Of a stretch of DNA of 64,000 bases, positions 9,003-16,971 are shown piece after piece. This DNA comes from Spirochaetales bacterium (GTDB lineage Bacteria > Spirochaetota > Spirochaetia > UBA9216): contig JAEKNX010000004.1 of NCBI GenBank assembly GCA_016839055.1, positions 248,001-312,000 on the forward strand, written 5' to 3'. The number at the start of each line of letters is the position of its first letter. The first letter of the stretch is position 1. The translations under genes and the position numbers were made by a program. The notes below the pieces were generated by a model. It saw only the letters and a list, made by a program, of their open reading frames with translations. It did no database searches and was not told where the DNA came from.

Positions 9003-10241
9003 ATGAAGAAATTGATGGTGTTTGCTGTTCTTCTGCTTGCATTTTCCGGAATGCTCTTTGCAGGCGGGGCACAGGAAGAAAGTGTTCTCTTTGAGGACCG
9101 ATTCATGGACATGTCCTGGAATGATATTGTCGCTGAAGCCGATGGTCAGGATGTTTTTTTCTATATGTGGGGAGGTGCCGACCATATCAATAACTGGGTC
9201 AGCGGCTACCTTCAGGATAGGCTTAAAGAAAAATACAATGTCAATCTTGAAATGGTTCCCGTCGACGGAGCTCCTGTTTATGTAAATAAGGTTCTCGGTG
9301 AAAAACAGGCCGGCAAGAATACAAACGGCGCTGTGGACATGATGTGGATCAACGGCGAAAATTTCAAGACAATGATGCAGGGTCAGCTCCTCTTCGGTCC
9401 ATATAGTGACAAACTACCTAATATTAAATACTGCAACCCTGATATTCTCGGTTATGACTTCGGTTTTCCGATTAATGGATATGAAAGCCCCTACGGAGCA
9501 GCTCAATGTGTAATGGAGTATGATACCGAATATGTAAAGACTCCTCCTGCAAGCATTGGAGAACTCTTTGACTGGGCAAAGGCCAATCCGGGAAAGCTTA
9601 CCTATGCCGCGCCTCCAGACTTCATGGGATCAGTATTTGTAAGACACGTTTTCTATTATGTGGCGGGCGGATATGAGAAAATGATGGGACCCTTCGACGA
9701 GGCTGTCTACAACAAGATTGCCCCCAAGGTTTGGGATCTCCTCAATGAAGTTGAACCCTACCTTTGGAGACAGGGTAAGACCTATCCCGAGTCCTCAACT
9801 AAGTGTAAAGAACTCCTTGGAAACGGCGAAGTACATTTCAACATCAATTATGGTCCTGACGGAGCCACGAACGCAATAAGAAACGGAATCTATCCTGATA
9901 GCGTTAAGACCTTTTTGTTTGACAGCGGAACAATCGGAAATATCAACTTTGTTGCAATAGCTTATAACTCCGGCAATAAGGCTGCATCCATGGTTATGGC
10001 GAACGAAATCCTTGATCCTGAGGTACAGTACCACGCGGCATCTCCTGAAGGAATGTCATGGCTTACACCAATAGACCTTACGACAGTTCCGGCTAGAGTC
10101 AGAGCTGATTTTGAAGCACTTCCACTAGATCCTTCCAGGGTCACTACCGAAGAACTCAATACTCATAAACTTCCTGAACTTCAGTCAGACTGGCTTATGA
10201 GAATCGAAGAAGACTGGCAGACTTTCGTTTTAAGACAGTAA
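9003..10241 (+). CDS. YnjB-type ABC transporter substrate-binding protein
   Basis: Secreted 412-residue solute receptor of the family of E. coli YnjB, whose ligand is not established. It has an N-terminal signal peptide ending in MLFAGGAQEE, the same F-A-x-G-x-Q-E end seen in the other binding proteins here, with no lipobox cysteine. Start ATG 9003 is chosen because GGAGG stands at 8992-8996 and the signal peptide begins there; the longer frame upstream overlaps the previous gene. It is flanked by hairpins on both sides and followed by two permeases and an ATPase, so it forms a complete importer. The ligand is presumably what the operon's glycosidases attack. Confidence 0.85.
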   Translation: MKKLMVFAVLLLAFSGMLFAGGAQEESVLFEDRFMDMSWNDIVAEADGQDVFFYMWGGADHINNWVSGYLQDRLKEKYNVNLEMVPVDGAPVYVNKVLGEKQAGKNTNGAVDMMWINGENFKTMMQGQLLFGPYSDKLPNIKYCNPDILGYDFGFPINGYESPYGAAQCVMEYDTEYVKTPPASIGELFDWAKANPGKLTYAAPPDFMGSVFVRHVFYYVAGGYEKMMGPFDEAVYNKIAPKVWDLLNEVEPYLWRQGKTYPESSTKCKELLGNGEVHFNINYGPDGATNAIRNGIYPDSVKTFLFDSGTIGNINFVAIAYNSGNKAASMVMANEILDPEVQYHAASPEGMSWLTPIDLTTVPARVRADFEALPLDPSRVTTEELNTHKLPELQSDWLMRIEEDWQTFVLRQ

Positions 10242-10263
10242 GACAGTTAAACAGTAAGAAATC

Positions 10264-10284
10264 GGCGGGGAGATTCTCCCCGCC
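10264..10284 (+). other. Hairpin after the binding-protein gene
   Basis: Perfect 9-bp GC-rich stem GGCGGGGAG (10264-10272) / CTCCCCGCC (10276-10284) with a 3-nt loop, then TTCACTTTT. It likely protects the upstream message or attenuates read-through, giving more receptor than permease. Confidence 0.7.
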
Positions 10285-10304
10285 TTCACTTTTAAGGAAG
10301 ATAT

Positions 10305-11165
10305 ATGACAAATAGAGCTAGGGTGAGCCTTCTGTTGGCTCCTTCACTGATAATTCTATGCGTACTCTTTTTCGGCGGTTTTCTGCTTGGAATAATGCAG
10401 AGTCTGAATTATATGCCAATGATCGGCCTCGACAGTCCGAATTTTGAAGCATATAAGATGATGTTCACCGATGAGCAGTTCTTTCAGAGTCTGCTTTTGA
10501 CATTGTGGATTTCAATTGTGACAACCGTTCTAGTAATAGTCTTATCGATAGTGTCCGCGCTGGCACTCAGGAATACCTTTGTTGGAAAAAGACTGGTAAA
10601 CTTTCTCTATCAGTTTCCAATTACAGTTCCCTATGTTGTCATCACTATAGGAACGCTGTTTCTCTTTTCTCAGAGCGGATCGGTAGCCAGAATAGCGTAT
10701 AATATGGGGATAATCTCAGATCAGTCTATGTTTCCTGAACTCGTGAATGATAAGTTTGGATTGGGAATAATATTCGTTTACGTATGGAAACAGGTTCCCT
10801 TCATCGGAGTAATAGTCCTTTCAATCCTGCAGTCGATGGGGAATAATTTTGAAGAACTTGCCCGCTCACTCGGAGCTAACAAATGGCAGTCCTTCAGGCA
10901 TGTTCTACTCCCGATTATAATCCCGGGGATCCTTCCGGCGAGCATCATCACCTTCGCCTACACCTTCGGCTCCTATGAGGTTCCGTTTCTACTCGGACGT
11001 CCGTACCCTGCGGTGCTTTCGATACTGGCCTATCGCCTTTATGACAATGTTGACCTTAATGCCAGGCCAGAGGCAATGGCGATGGCGGTTTTCATGACGG
11101 CCTTTCTGGTTGTCTTAGTGTTTTTGTACAAGAAACTGCTTAATAAAGCATCGGGGAGGGATTAA
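10305..11165 (+). CDS. ABC transporter permease (YnjC N-half type)
   Basis: 286-residue inner-membrane permease with six or so hydrophobic segments and the EAA loop (EELARSLGANKWQSFRHVLLPII) that docks the ATPase. In E. coli YnjC the two permease halves are one polypeptide; here they are separate genes. ATG 10305 follows AAGGAAG. The stop TAA overlaps the next ATG by one base (TAATG), so the two permeases are coupled and should be made in equal amounts. Confidence 0.9.
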   Translation: MTNRARVSLLLAPSLIILCVLFFGGFLLGIMQSLNYMPMIGLDSPNFEAYKMMFTDEQFFQSLLLTLWISIVTTVLVIVLSIVSALALRNTFVGKRLVNFLYQFPITVPYVVITIGTLFLFSQSGSVARIAYNMGIISDQSMFPELVNDKFGLGIIFVYVWKQVPFIGVIVLSILQSMGNNFEELARSLGANKWQSFRHVLLPIIIPGILPASIITFAYTFGSYEVPFLLGRPYPAVLSILAYRLYDNVDLNARPEAMAMAVFMTAFLVVLVFLYKKLLNKASGRD

Positions 11166-11992
11166 TGGAAAATGTAAAACAGAATAATTCCCGAAACGCA
11201 CTACTTTTTATAATCGGACTCGGAATCATAATTGGAGTCATTGTTCCAATAGTACCGCAGCTTGTATGGGCTGTGAGCCATAGGTGGGCTTTTCCCGACC
11301 TTCTGCCTGAAGCAATGAGCGGCAGAGCCTGGAAATATATAGCCAACCCGAACAGTAAGGTGCTCTCGGCAACTTTGAACAGCCTGGTTATTGCAATATG
11401 TGTGACGGTTATTTCAATTCTTGTAGGAGTGCCGGCGGGTAAGGCCCTCGGGATGTACAAGTTCAAGGCAAAGGGCGCAATAGAGCTGATTATCCTGTCG
11501 CCGAGCATAATTCCGCCGCTGGCGGTAACCATGGGTATGCAGGTAATCTTTATCAGAATGGGGCTGTCCGACACAATATTCGGGGTCATTCTCGTTCATC
11601 TGATACCGACAATTCCCTATATGACAGTCAGTATGGCAGGTGTTTTTGCCAACTATGATCCTGCCTATGAAGAGCAGGCCCGCTCGCTCGGCGCCGGTAC
11701 AGTGAAGACGTTTTTTCTAATTACCCTGCCGACAATTTTCCCGGGAATAGTAACCGGGGCAATGTTTGCCTTCCTGATTTCATGGGGGCAGTATATTTTA
11801 ACAATAATAATCGGAGGAGGACGGGTAATAACCCTTCCGCTTCTGCTTTTCAGCTTCGCCAGCTCCGGCGATTTCACTCTCACAAGCGCGCTCAGCATAA
11901 TCTTTCTGCTGCCGTCGATAATAATTCTCGTAATAACAAGTAAATATCTATCCGGACAGTCTAGCGGAATGGGAGGATTTGGAAACATATGA
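11165..11992 (+). CDS. ABC transporter permease (YnjC C-half type)
   Basis: 275-residue partner permease of the same importer. Hydrophobic spans alternate with the EAA loop (EEQARSLGAGTVKTFFLITLP). It starts inside the stop codon of the first permease and its own stop overlaps the start of the ATPase (ATGA at 11989-11992). The tight coupling of permease, permease and ATPase supports one transport complex. Confidence 0.9.
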   Translation: MENVKQNNSRNALLFIIGLGIIIGVIVPIVPQLVWAVSHRWAFPDLLPEAMSGRAWKYIANPNSKVLSATLNSLVIAICVTVISILVGVPAGKALGMYKFKAKGAIELIILSPSIIPPLAVTMGMQVIFIRMGLSDTIFGVILVHLIPTIPYMTVSMAGVFANYDPAYEEQARSLGAGTVKTFFLITLPTIFPGIVTGAMFAFLISWGQYILTIIIGGGRVITLPLLLFSFASSGDFTLTSALSIIFLLPSIIILVITSKYLSGQSSGMGGFGNI

Positions 11993-13038
11993 CAAATATT
12001 AGCCTTAGAAATCTTACGAAGGTATATGAGGGAACTAAAGAGCCCGCTGTTGAGAACTTCAATCTGGAGATTGAGCCGGGCGAGCTGGTAGCTTTTCTCG
12101 GACCGTCCGGATGCGGAAAAACTACAACTTTGAAGATGATAGCTGGTCTTCATTCGGTAACCGGCGGGGATGTCCTGTTTAACGGCGAGAGGGTGAATGA
12201 CATCAAGCCGGAAAACCGTGAAGTAGTAATGGTATATCAGAATTATCTGCTGTTCCCCTACATGAACATAGCTGAAAACGTAGGTTTCGGGCTGAAGATG
12301 CGGCACGTTCCCAAGGATGAGATTGCCCGAAGGGTGGATGAAATCCTCAAACTTGTAAAATTAGAGGGCTACGGACCCAGGAAACCCAACCAGATGTCAG
12401 GTGGACAGAAACAGCGGGTAGCCCTGGCTCGGGCTCTTATTATCAGGCCGAAGATCCTGCTTCTTGATGAACCCCTCTCCAACCTCGACGCTCATCTGCG
12501 TGACGAGATGAGAGAGCTCATCCTCACCATTCATAAAGAATTCGATGTTACTACAGTTTTCGTAACCCATGATCAGGAGGAAGCTGTTCTTCTTGCAGAC
12601 AGAATTGCCCTGATATTTGAAGGTAAGCTTCAGCAGTTCAGCCGCAGTGAAGACTTCTATGAAAGGCCGGCCTCGAAGCGGATAGCCGACTTTTTCGGAA
12701 ACGCGAACTATATAGCCGGTGAAAAGAAGGATAACAAGGTGGCAACGGCTCTCGGCACCTTCGCTGTACGCGAAGATCTTAAAGTGCCCGACGGCCGGGT
12801 GACTTTGATAATCAGGCCAGAGTCGATTGAACTCGGCAAAAATGGTGAGAACAGCTTTGAGACTAAAATTGCCCGCAGGATCTACATGGGCACATACATC
12901 AGGTACAGAATTGATATGGATGGTGCCTTCTGGGATGTTGTCGGAGATCCTCATTATAACGTTGACTATGACGAGGACAAGACTGCCGGCTTCACCCTTC
13001 CAAAAAACAAGATCTGGCTGCTTGAGGGTGATAAATGA
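11989..13038 (+). CDS. ABC transporter ATP-binding protein (MalK/YnjD type)
   Basis: 349-residue ATPase that energises the importer. Walker A GPSGCGKTT (about 39-47), signature MSGGQKQRVALARAL, Walker B ILLLDEPLSNLDA, switch H in VFVTHDQEEA, and a C-terminal TOBE-like regulatory region of about 110 residues as in the MalK/UgpC group. It overlaps the preceding permease by four bases and the next gene by four bases (13035-13038). Confidence 0.93.
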   Translation: MTNISLRNLTKVYEGTKEPAVENFNLEIEPGELVAFLGPSGCGKTTTLKMIAGLHSVTGGDVLFNGERVNDIKPENREVVMVYQNYLLFPYMNIAENVGFGLKMRHVPKDEIARRVDEILKLVKLEGYGPRKPNQMSGGQKQRVALARALIIRPKILLLDEPLSNLDAHLRDEMRELILTIHKEFDVTTVFVTHDQEEAVLLADRIALIFEGKLQQFSRSEDFYERPASKRIADFFGNANYIAGEKKDNKVATALGTFAVREDLKVPDGRVTLIIRPESIELGKNGENSFETKIARRIYMGTYIRYRIDMDGAFWDVVGDPHYNVDYDEDKTAGFTLPKNKIWLLEGDK

Positions 13039-13631
13039 TTGAAAAGAGGCTGAATGTCGCAGTAGCAGGTCTCTATTTCTCGAATTTCGAGGCCCAAAAG
13101 CGGTCGGCGGAGATAAATGTGCAGATTATAAGCGAGAGAGTGCAGGTTGATGTGCCGGAATCTGAGATTGACCATTCGGCACGCACCGCGGAAGCCCTGA
13201 TGCGGCTGGGCGGAGAGTTGAAGTTTCAGGCAGCGGCCCTTAAGTGCTGGCCTGAGTTCCAGACTGAGTTTTCTATGGCGCCATGCACGGCTGTTTCATA
13301 CTTAAATGATCGCGGATTTCCGACCTCCTGCGAGGGAGAGGTAACAATGCTCAGAATAAGCGGTGACGGCAGTGAAATCTGCATCCTGGAGGGTGAAGTC
13401 GTCGGAGAATCATCTAAACCCTACTGCGGAAGCGGAGGCTGGATCGGAAACCTCAAGAGCCGCGGGCAGAATTACAGCACTTCCCAGCTGCTGCAGGCAA
13501 TAACTGATTACGGCCTCGACCATCATTATCCGATTTTGCATGGTCATTGGGAGGATGTCCTCCGTGAACTGGCATCCTGGACTGGAATGAAGGTTCTTGA
13601 GATGCCCGATGCTCAGGATTACCTGGTATGA
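13035..13631 (+). CDS. Short protein resembling the C-terminal half of the L-fucose/L-arabinose isomerase family
   Basis: 198 residues. From about residue 65 on it carries landmarks of the fucose-isomerase-like family: AALKCWPEF, then PCTAVSYLNDRG, then SCEGEV with the putative metal-binding Glu, and a tail YGLDHHYPILHG followed by a helix. Family members are usually 450-500 residues, so the N-terminal Rossmann-like half is absent; residues 1-60 are not recognised. It could be a minimal sugar isomerase or an enzyme that needs a partner. Start is coupled to the ATPase stop (ATGA). Function is inferred from fold only. Confidence 0.6.
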   Translation: MIEKRLNVAVAGLYFSNFEAQKRSAEINVQIISERVQVDVPESEIDHSARTAEALMRLGGELKFQAAALKCWPEFQTEFSMAPCTAVSYLNDRGFPTSCEGEVTMLRISGDGSEICILEGEVVGESSKPYCGSGGWIGNLKSRGQNYSTSQLLQAITDYGLDHHYPILHGHWEDVLRELASWTGMKVLEMPDAQDYLV

Positions 13632-13644
13632 GGACCCTTATCTA

Positions 13645-15219
13645 ATGAGTTTGCAGGATAAGGTTTACGGCGGAATAATCGGTTCGGCCATAGGCGACGC
13701 AATGGGCGGGCCGGTTGAAGGGCTGAGCTGTCAGGAGATAGAGGCCGGCTACGGTCGGCTTTGTGAGCTTCTTCCGTATGAAAAAAATCGAATAAACCCC
13801 CACGGCCCATTCGCAGCGGAAGCCGGCTGCTATACAGACGATACGCGTATGTCCATCATCCTCTGCCGGGCGGCAATAAGGGCCTGTGGCGCGCCGCTTC
13901 GGGGACATGTTGCTGAGGCGATCATCGATTATTCCCGAAACGCGGCAAACGCCCTGGAGCGTTCATTCATTGATGAGTATAGCCTGAAGGCGATACACGC
14001 AGGCGATAAGGAGGCCTTCGGCGGCCGCCCGACCAACGGCGGCATAATGGGCATAGCCCCGCTTGGTCTCATTTACCCCTGTGATCCGGTGCGGGCCTAT
14101 GAAGAGACCTTTCGAAACCTTTTTATCTCGACGGGAACGGCCCGGAGCGCCTCGGCCCTTGCCGCCGCGATGATTGCCGGTGCCATGAAGATAGGAGCGG
14201 ACGCCGATTCAGCGGTAAATGACGCGCTTAAGGCCGCCTCCGCCTACAAAAAAAAGGTTGAAGGCCGGTACTGGCGGACGAGCAATCTCTACCCGATAGC
14301 CTCCCTCAAGGCCGAACAGCTGCTTGAGAGGGCCGCAGAACTTGGAATCAAGTACCGTGACCCCTTCGCCTTTCAGGAAGAACTCTACGGACTTGTAGTT
14401 CAGCCCTTTTTCGCCGACGGCTCGGAGACCCTTGCAATAGCAGCTGCGATGTTTACCGCGGCCGGCGGTGATTTTAATGGAACTGTGACGGGCTGCGTTA
14501 ACTTCGGCCGAGACAACGACAGCTCTGCCTCCGTCGGAGGAGCCGCTGCCGGCGCGCTAATTGGAGCCTCGCGGATAAACCGGGAGTGGATAAGTGCTGT
14601 TGAGGCGGCCAACCCCGCGCCGCTTCCCTATGATGACCTCAAAGATCTCTCCGATGCTCTCTGCTCGGTTACCGCCCGGCGGATAAAGAATGAAAACAAG
14701 GTGTTGAAGCTGCAGGCCGGTTATTTTCTCGATGAGGACGGCTCCTCCCTTCTCTCTGCCGCCAAAGACGGCAGGCCTGATGACCTCCTGAATCTTCTCA
14801 TTTCCGGAGTTGACGTTGATTTCATAGATGATAAGGGCACAACAGCCCTTCATTTTGCCGCATGGGAGAACCAATCAGATTGTGTTCGACTGCTGCTTGG
14901 CCATGGAGCCGATCCGGAGATTGCTGAAGGAGCTGGCTGGACAGCCCTTCATGACGCGGTAAGGCGTGAGTATGTCGATATTGTATGCCTTATTCTCAGC
15001 AGTCTCAGAGGGAGCGGGAAAACAGAGGCAGATTATAAACTCTCGGGCACTGCTGGTGATGAGCGTTTCCTGCGGATGCTAGGTCTTCTGAAAGATGAGT
15101 ACGTCCGCCTTGACTCAATAGGAATCTGCGGGAAGGGCCTCCTTGATGACGCGACAGAGCGGGGTTATGAGAAGTCAGCTGAGTATCTGCGCGGGGAGGC
15201 GGTCTGTCATGAAGCATAA
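13645..15219 (+). CDS. ADP-ribosylglycohydrolase-family enzyme with C-terminal ankyrin repeats
   Basis: 524 residues. The N-terminal ~345 residues are an ADP-ribosylglycohydrolase (DraG/ARH) domain, which hydrolyses N- or O-ribosyl bonds with two metals: GGIIGSAIGDAMGG at 9-22, TDDT at 64-67, and GRDNDSSAS with metal aspartates D290 and D292. Residues about 365-470 contain at least two ankyrin repeats (GTTALHFAAWENQSDCVRLL; GWTALHDAVRREYVDIV). Such a fusion is unusual. Start ATG 13645 has GAGGA upstream and begins right at the domain; the longer frame runs into the previous gene. It overlaps the next gene by 11 nt. In this context a small-molecule ribosyl compound is a likelier substrate than a protein. 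Confidence 0.8.
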   Translation: MSLQDKVYGGIIGSAIGDAMGGPVEGLSCQEIEAGYGRLCELLPYEKNRINPHGPFAAEAGCYTDDTRMSIILCRAAIRACGAPLRGHVAEAIIDYSRNAANALERSFIDEYSLKAIHAGDKEAFGGRPTNGGIMGIAPLGLIYPCDPVRAYEETFRNLFISTGTARSASALAAAMIAGAMKIGADADSAVNDALKAASAYKKKVEGRYWRTSNLYPIASLKAEQLLERAAELGIKYRDPFAFQEELYGLVVQPFFADGSETLAIAAAMFTAAGGDFNGTVTGCVNFGRDNDSSASVGGAAAGALIGASRINREWISAVEAANPAPLPYDDLKDLSDALCSVTARRIKNENKVLKLQAGYFLDEDGSSLLSAAKDGRPDDLLNLLISGVDVDFIDDKGTTALHFAAWENQSDCVRLLLGHGADPEIAEGAGWTALHDAVRREYVDIVCLILSSLRGSGKTEADYKLSGTAGDERFLRMLGLLKDEYVRLDSIGICGKGLLDDATERGYEKSAEYLRGEAVCHEA

Positions 15220-16081
15220 GGTAATTGTGGACTGCGACAATACATTCGGACTTCCTAAGCTCCCGATTGACGACGGGCAGACCATTATCTATCTTCTTGG
15301 GCGCCCGGACATCGAGATTGTCGGCATAACCACAACCTTCGGAAACAGCGGGATTGATGATGTTTACCCGGCAACCTGCTCTCTTATGGAGAAGCTTGGC
15401 CGGAGTGATATTCCGGTGCTGCGGGGAGCCTCCGATTACCGCTGCGGAGAGACTGACGCTTCGAAGTTTTTGGTGGCCAAGGCTGCCGAGTTTAAGGGCG
15501 ATATTAACCTCATTGCAATCGGCACAATGGCGAATTTAAAGAGCGCCTCGGACATGGATCCTGATTTTTTCAGAAACCTTGCTCAGATTACAACTATGGG
15601 CGGTTATTTTTATCCTCTTCCCTACAAAGGCTGGTGCGACGTAAAAGAAGTAAATTTTTCGGGCGACGGCGCGGCCGCCCACAGAGTTTTCAGGGCAGAA
15701 TGCCCGGTGACAATAATGAGCGCTCATATCTGTTTTGCCCTTCCGTTCGGACTCCGGGAGCTTGCCCCCATTGCGGACTGGGACCTTGAGCAGTACTTCA
15801 TCATGCTCGATCTTCTTCTTGAGAGTTCCGAATTCCTTGATGACGCACAGGATTATCTGTGGGATCTGCTGCCGGCGGTATATATATCCTATCCGGATCT
15901 TTTCGCGGACAAAATTGTGAAAATATCATCTACCCCCGATGAGATTGAATCGGGAATATTGTCGGTAGGTGAGGGCGGAGCCCCGGTTAACGTTCCTGAA
16001 TACATCCTCGATGTTGAGGAATGCTACGCGATAATCTATGACGCCTGGAAGAAAGTAAGGTTTGTCGGAGCGAAGGCATGA
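15209..16081 (+). CDS. Nucleoside-hydrolase-like protein 2
   Basis: 290 residues, paralogue of the first gene (shared VIVDCDNT, GLP, DDG, TFGN, GRSDIP, LWDLLPAVY). The calcium-site aspartates D8, D10, D21 and D22 are present with the same ten-residue spacing, as is EVNFSGD in the ribose site. His of the classical leaving-group site is again Trp (LWD). Start ATG 15209 is preceded by GGGGAGG at 15193-15199; the longer frame lies within the upstream gene. Probably a functional glycosidase with altered specificity. Confidence 0.8.
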   Translation: MKHKVIVDCDNTFGLPKLPIDDGQTIIYLLGRPDIEIVGITTTFGNSGIDDVYPATCSLMEKLGRSDIPVLRGASDYRCGETDASKFLVAKAAEFKGDINLIAIGTMANLKSASDMDPDFFRNLAQITTMGGYFYPLPYKGWCDVKEVNFSGDGAAAHRVFRAECPVTIMSAHICFALPFGLRELAPIADWDLEQYFIMLDLLLESSEFLDDAQDYLWDLLPAVYISYPDLFADKIVKISSTPDEIESGILSVGEGGAPVNVPEYILDVEECYAIIYDAWKKVRFVGAKA

Positions 16082-16971
16082 TGAAAAAAAGAGTAATTCT
16101 AAACTACGCTTCAGCCTTCGGCCTTCCATCAGAGCGCCCGGACGCGGGGCTTGCCCTCATTCATCTTCTTGAGTCAGAGCATATTCAGCTCGATGCGATC
16201 CTGATCTCCGGAAGTGCGGCAGATCTTCCCCGAATATCCGCGGCTCTCGGCTGGCTGCTTAAATTTTCAGGCCGAACCGATATAAGGGTGTTCGGAAGCT
16301 GCGCTCCGGCTGATGAGGCGGCGGCAGGCAGGGCGGAGCAGTCTGCTGCTGATTCACTCAAATCATACCTCGACGACACCCGAGAGGCGGAAGGCAAACC
16401 CGTCCTGCTTGACCTCGGGGAGCCCTCAGCCCTCATTCTGACTGTGGAGAAAATGCAGAAGCTGTCGGATTATTTCACCGAAATAGTCTTCTGGACTCCT
16501 CAGCCTCATCCCTCCCAGCGGCGAGGACTCAGCCTGCCTCACGGCAGTCTTCAGGATGAAGCTTTGCGAACTCTATATATGGATTCGGACTGCATTCTGA
16601 CTATGTTCGGCGAAGAGCCGGGGTATCAGACTCCTCTTGATATTGATGAACTTGTGACCATCAGAAACTTCTCGCGGCCTCTTTACTACCTGCTTAAGGA
16701 CTACCTCCTCTGCACGGCAGTCTCGGAGGGAAGGGGCGGCGGGCAGGATTTTCTGTTCAGGCTTCCGGCGGCTGTTTATCTGACGAATCCGGAATTGTTC
16801 TACATAAAAAAGAAAATGATGAGGCCGGAACTGAATCAGGAAAGCGGGTTCAGTTTTTCAGATGACGGGCGGGCCGTGATGCTCTGTGAATATATTAGTG
16901 ATATAAAAGAATATAACAGAAGTCTGCAGGCTATCTGGAAGTCCTGGCACGGGCAGGGGGGCGCTCGATGA
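16078..16971 (+). CDS. Nucleoside-hydrolase-like protein 3, without catalytic residues
   Basis: 297 residues, third paralogue in a row. The alignment of its start with the second copy is clear (RVILNYASAFGLP versus KVIVDCDNTFGLP), but the first two aspartates became N and A, the DD pair became DA, TFGN became ISGS, and the late WD became FR. No calcium site remains, so it should not hydrolyse glycosides; it may be a regulatory or structural subunit of the other two, or a binding protein. The frame is intact and coupled by ATGA-type overlap on both sides, which argues against simple decay. Confidence 0.7.
   Translation: MMKKRVILNYASAFGLPSERPDAGLALIHLLESEHIQLDAILISGSAADLPRISAALGWLLKFSGRTDIRVFGSCAPADEAAAGRAEQSAADSLKSYLDDTREAEGKPVLLDLGEPSALILTVEKMQKLSDYFTEIVFWTPQPHPSQRRGLSLPHGSLQDEALRTLYMDSDCILTMFGEEPGYQTPLDIDELVTIRNFSRPLYYLLKDYLLCTAVSEGRGGGQDFLFRLPAAVYLTNPELFYIKKKMMRPELNQESGFSFSDDGRAVMLCEYISDIKEYNRSLQAIWKSWHGQGGAR

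Noticed and set aside
11665-12306. 213-codon minus-strand frame
   Set aside because: Antisense to the permease and ATPase genes; no start signal or homology.
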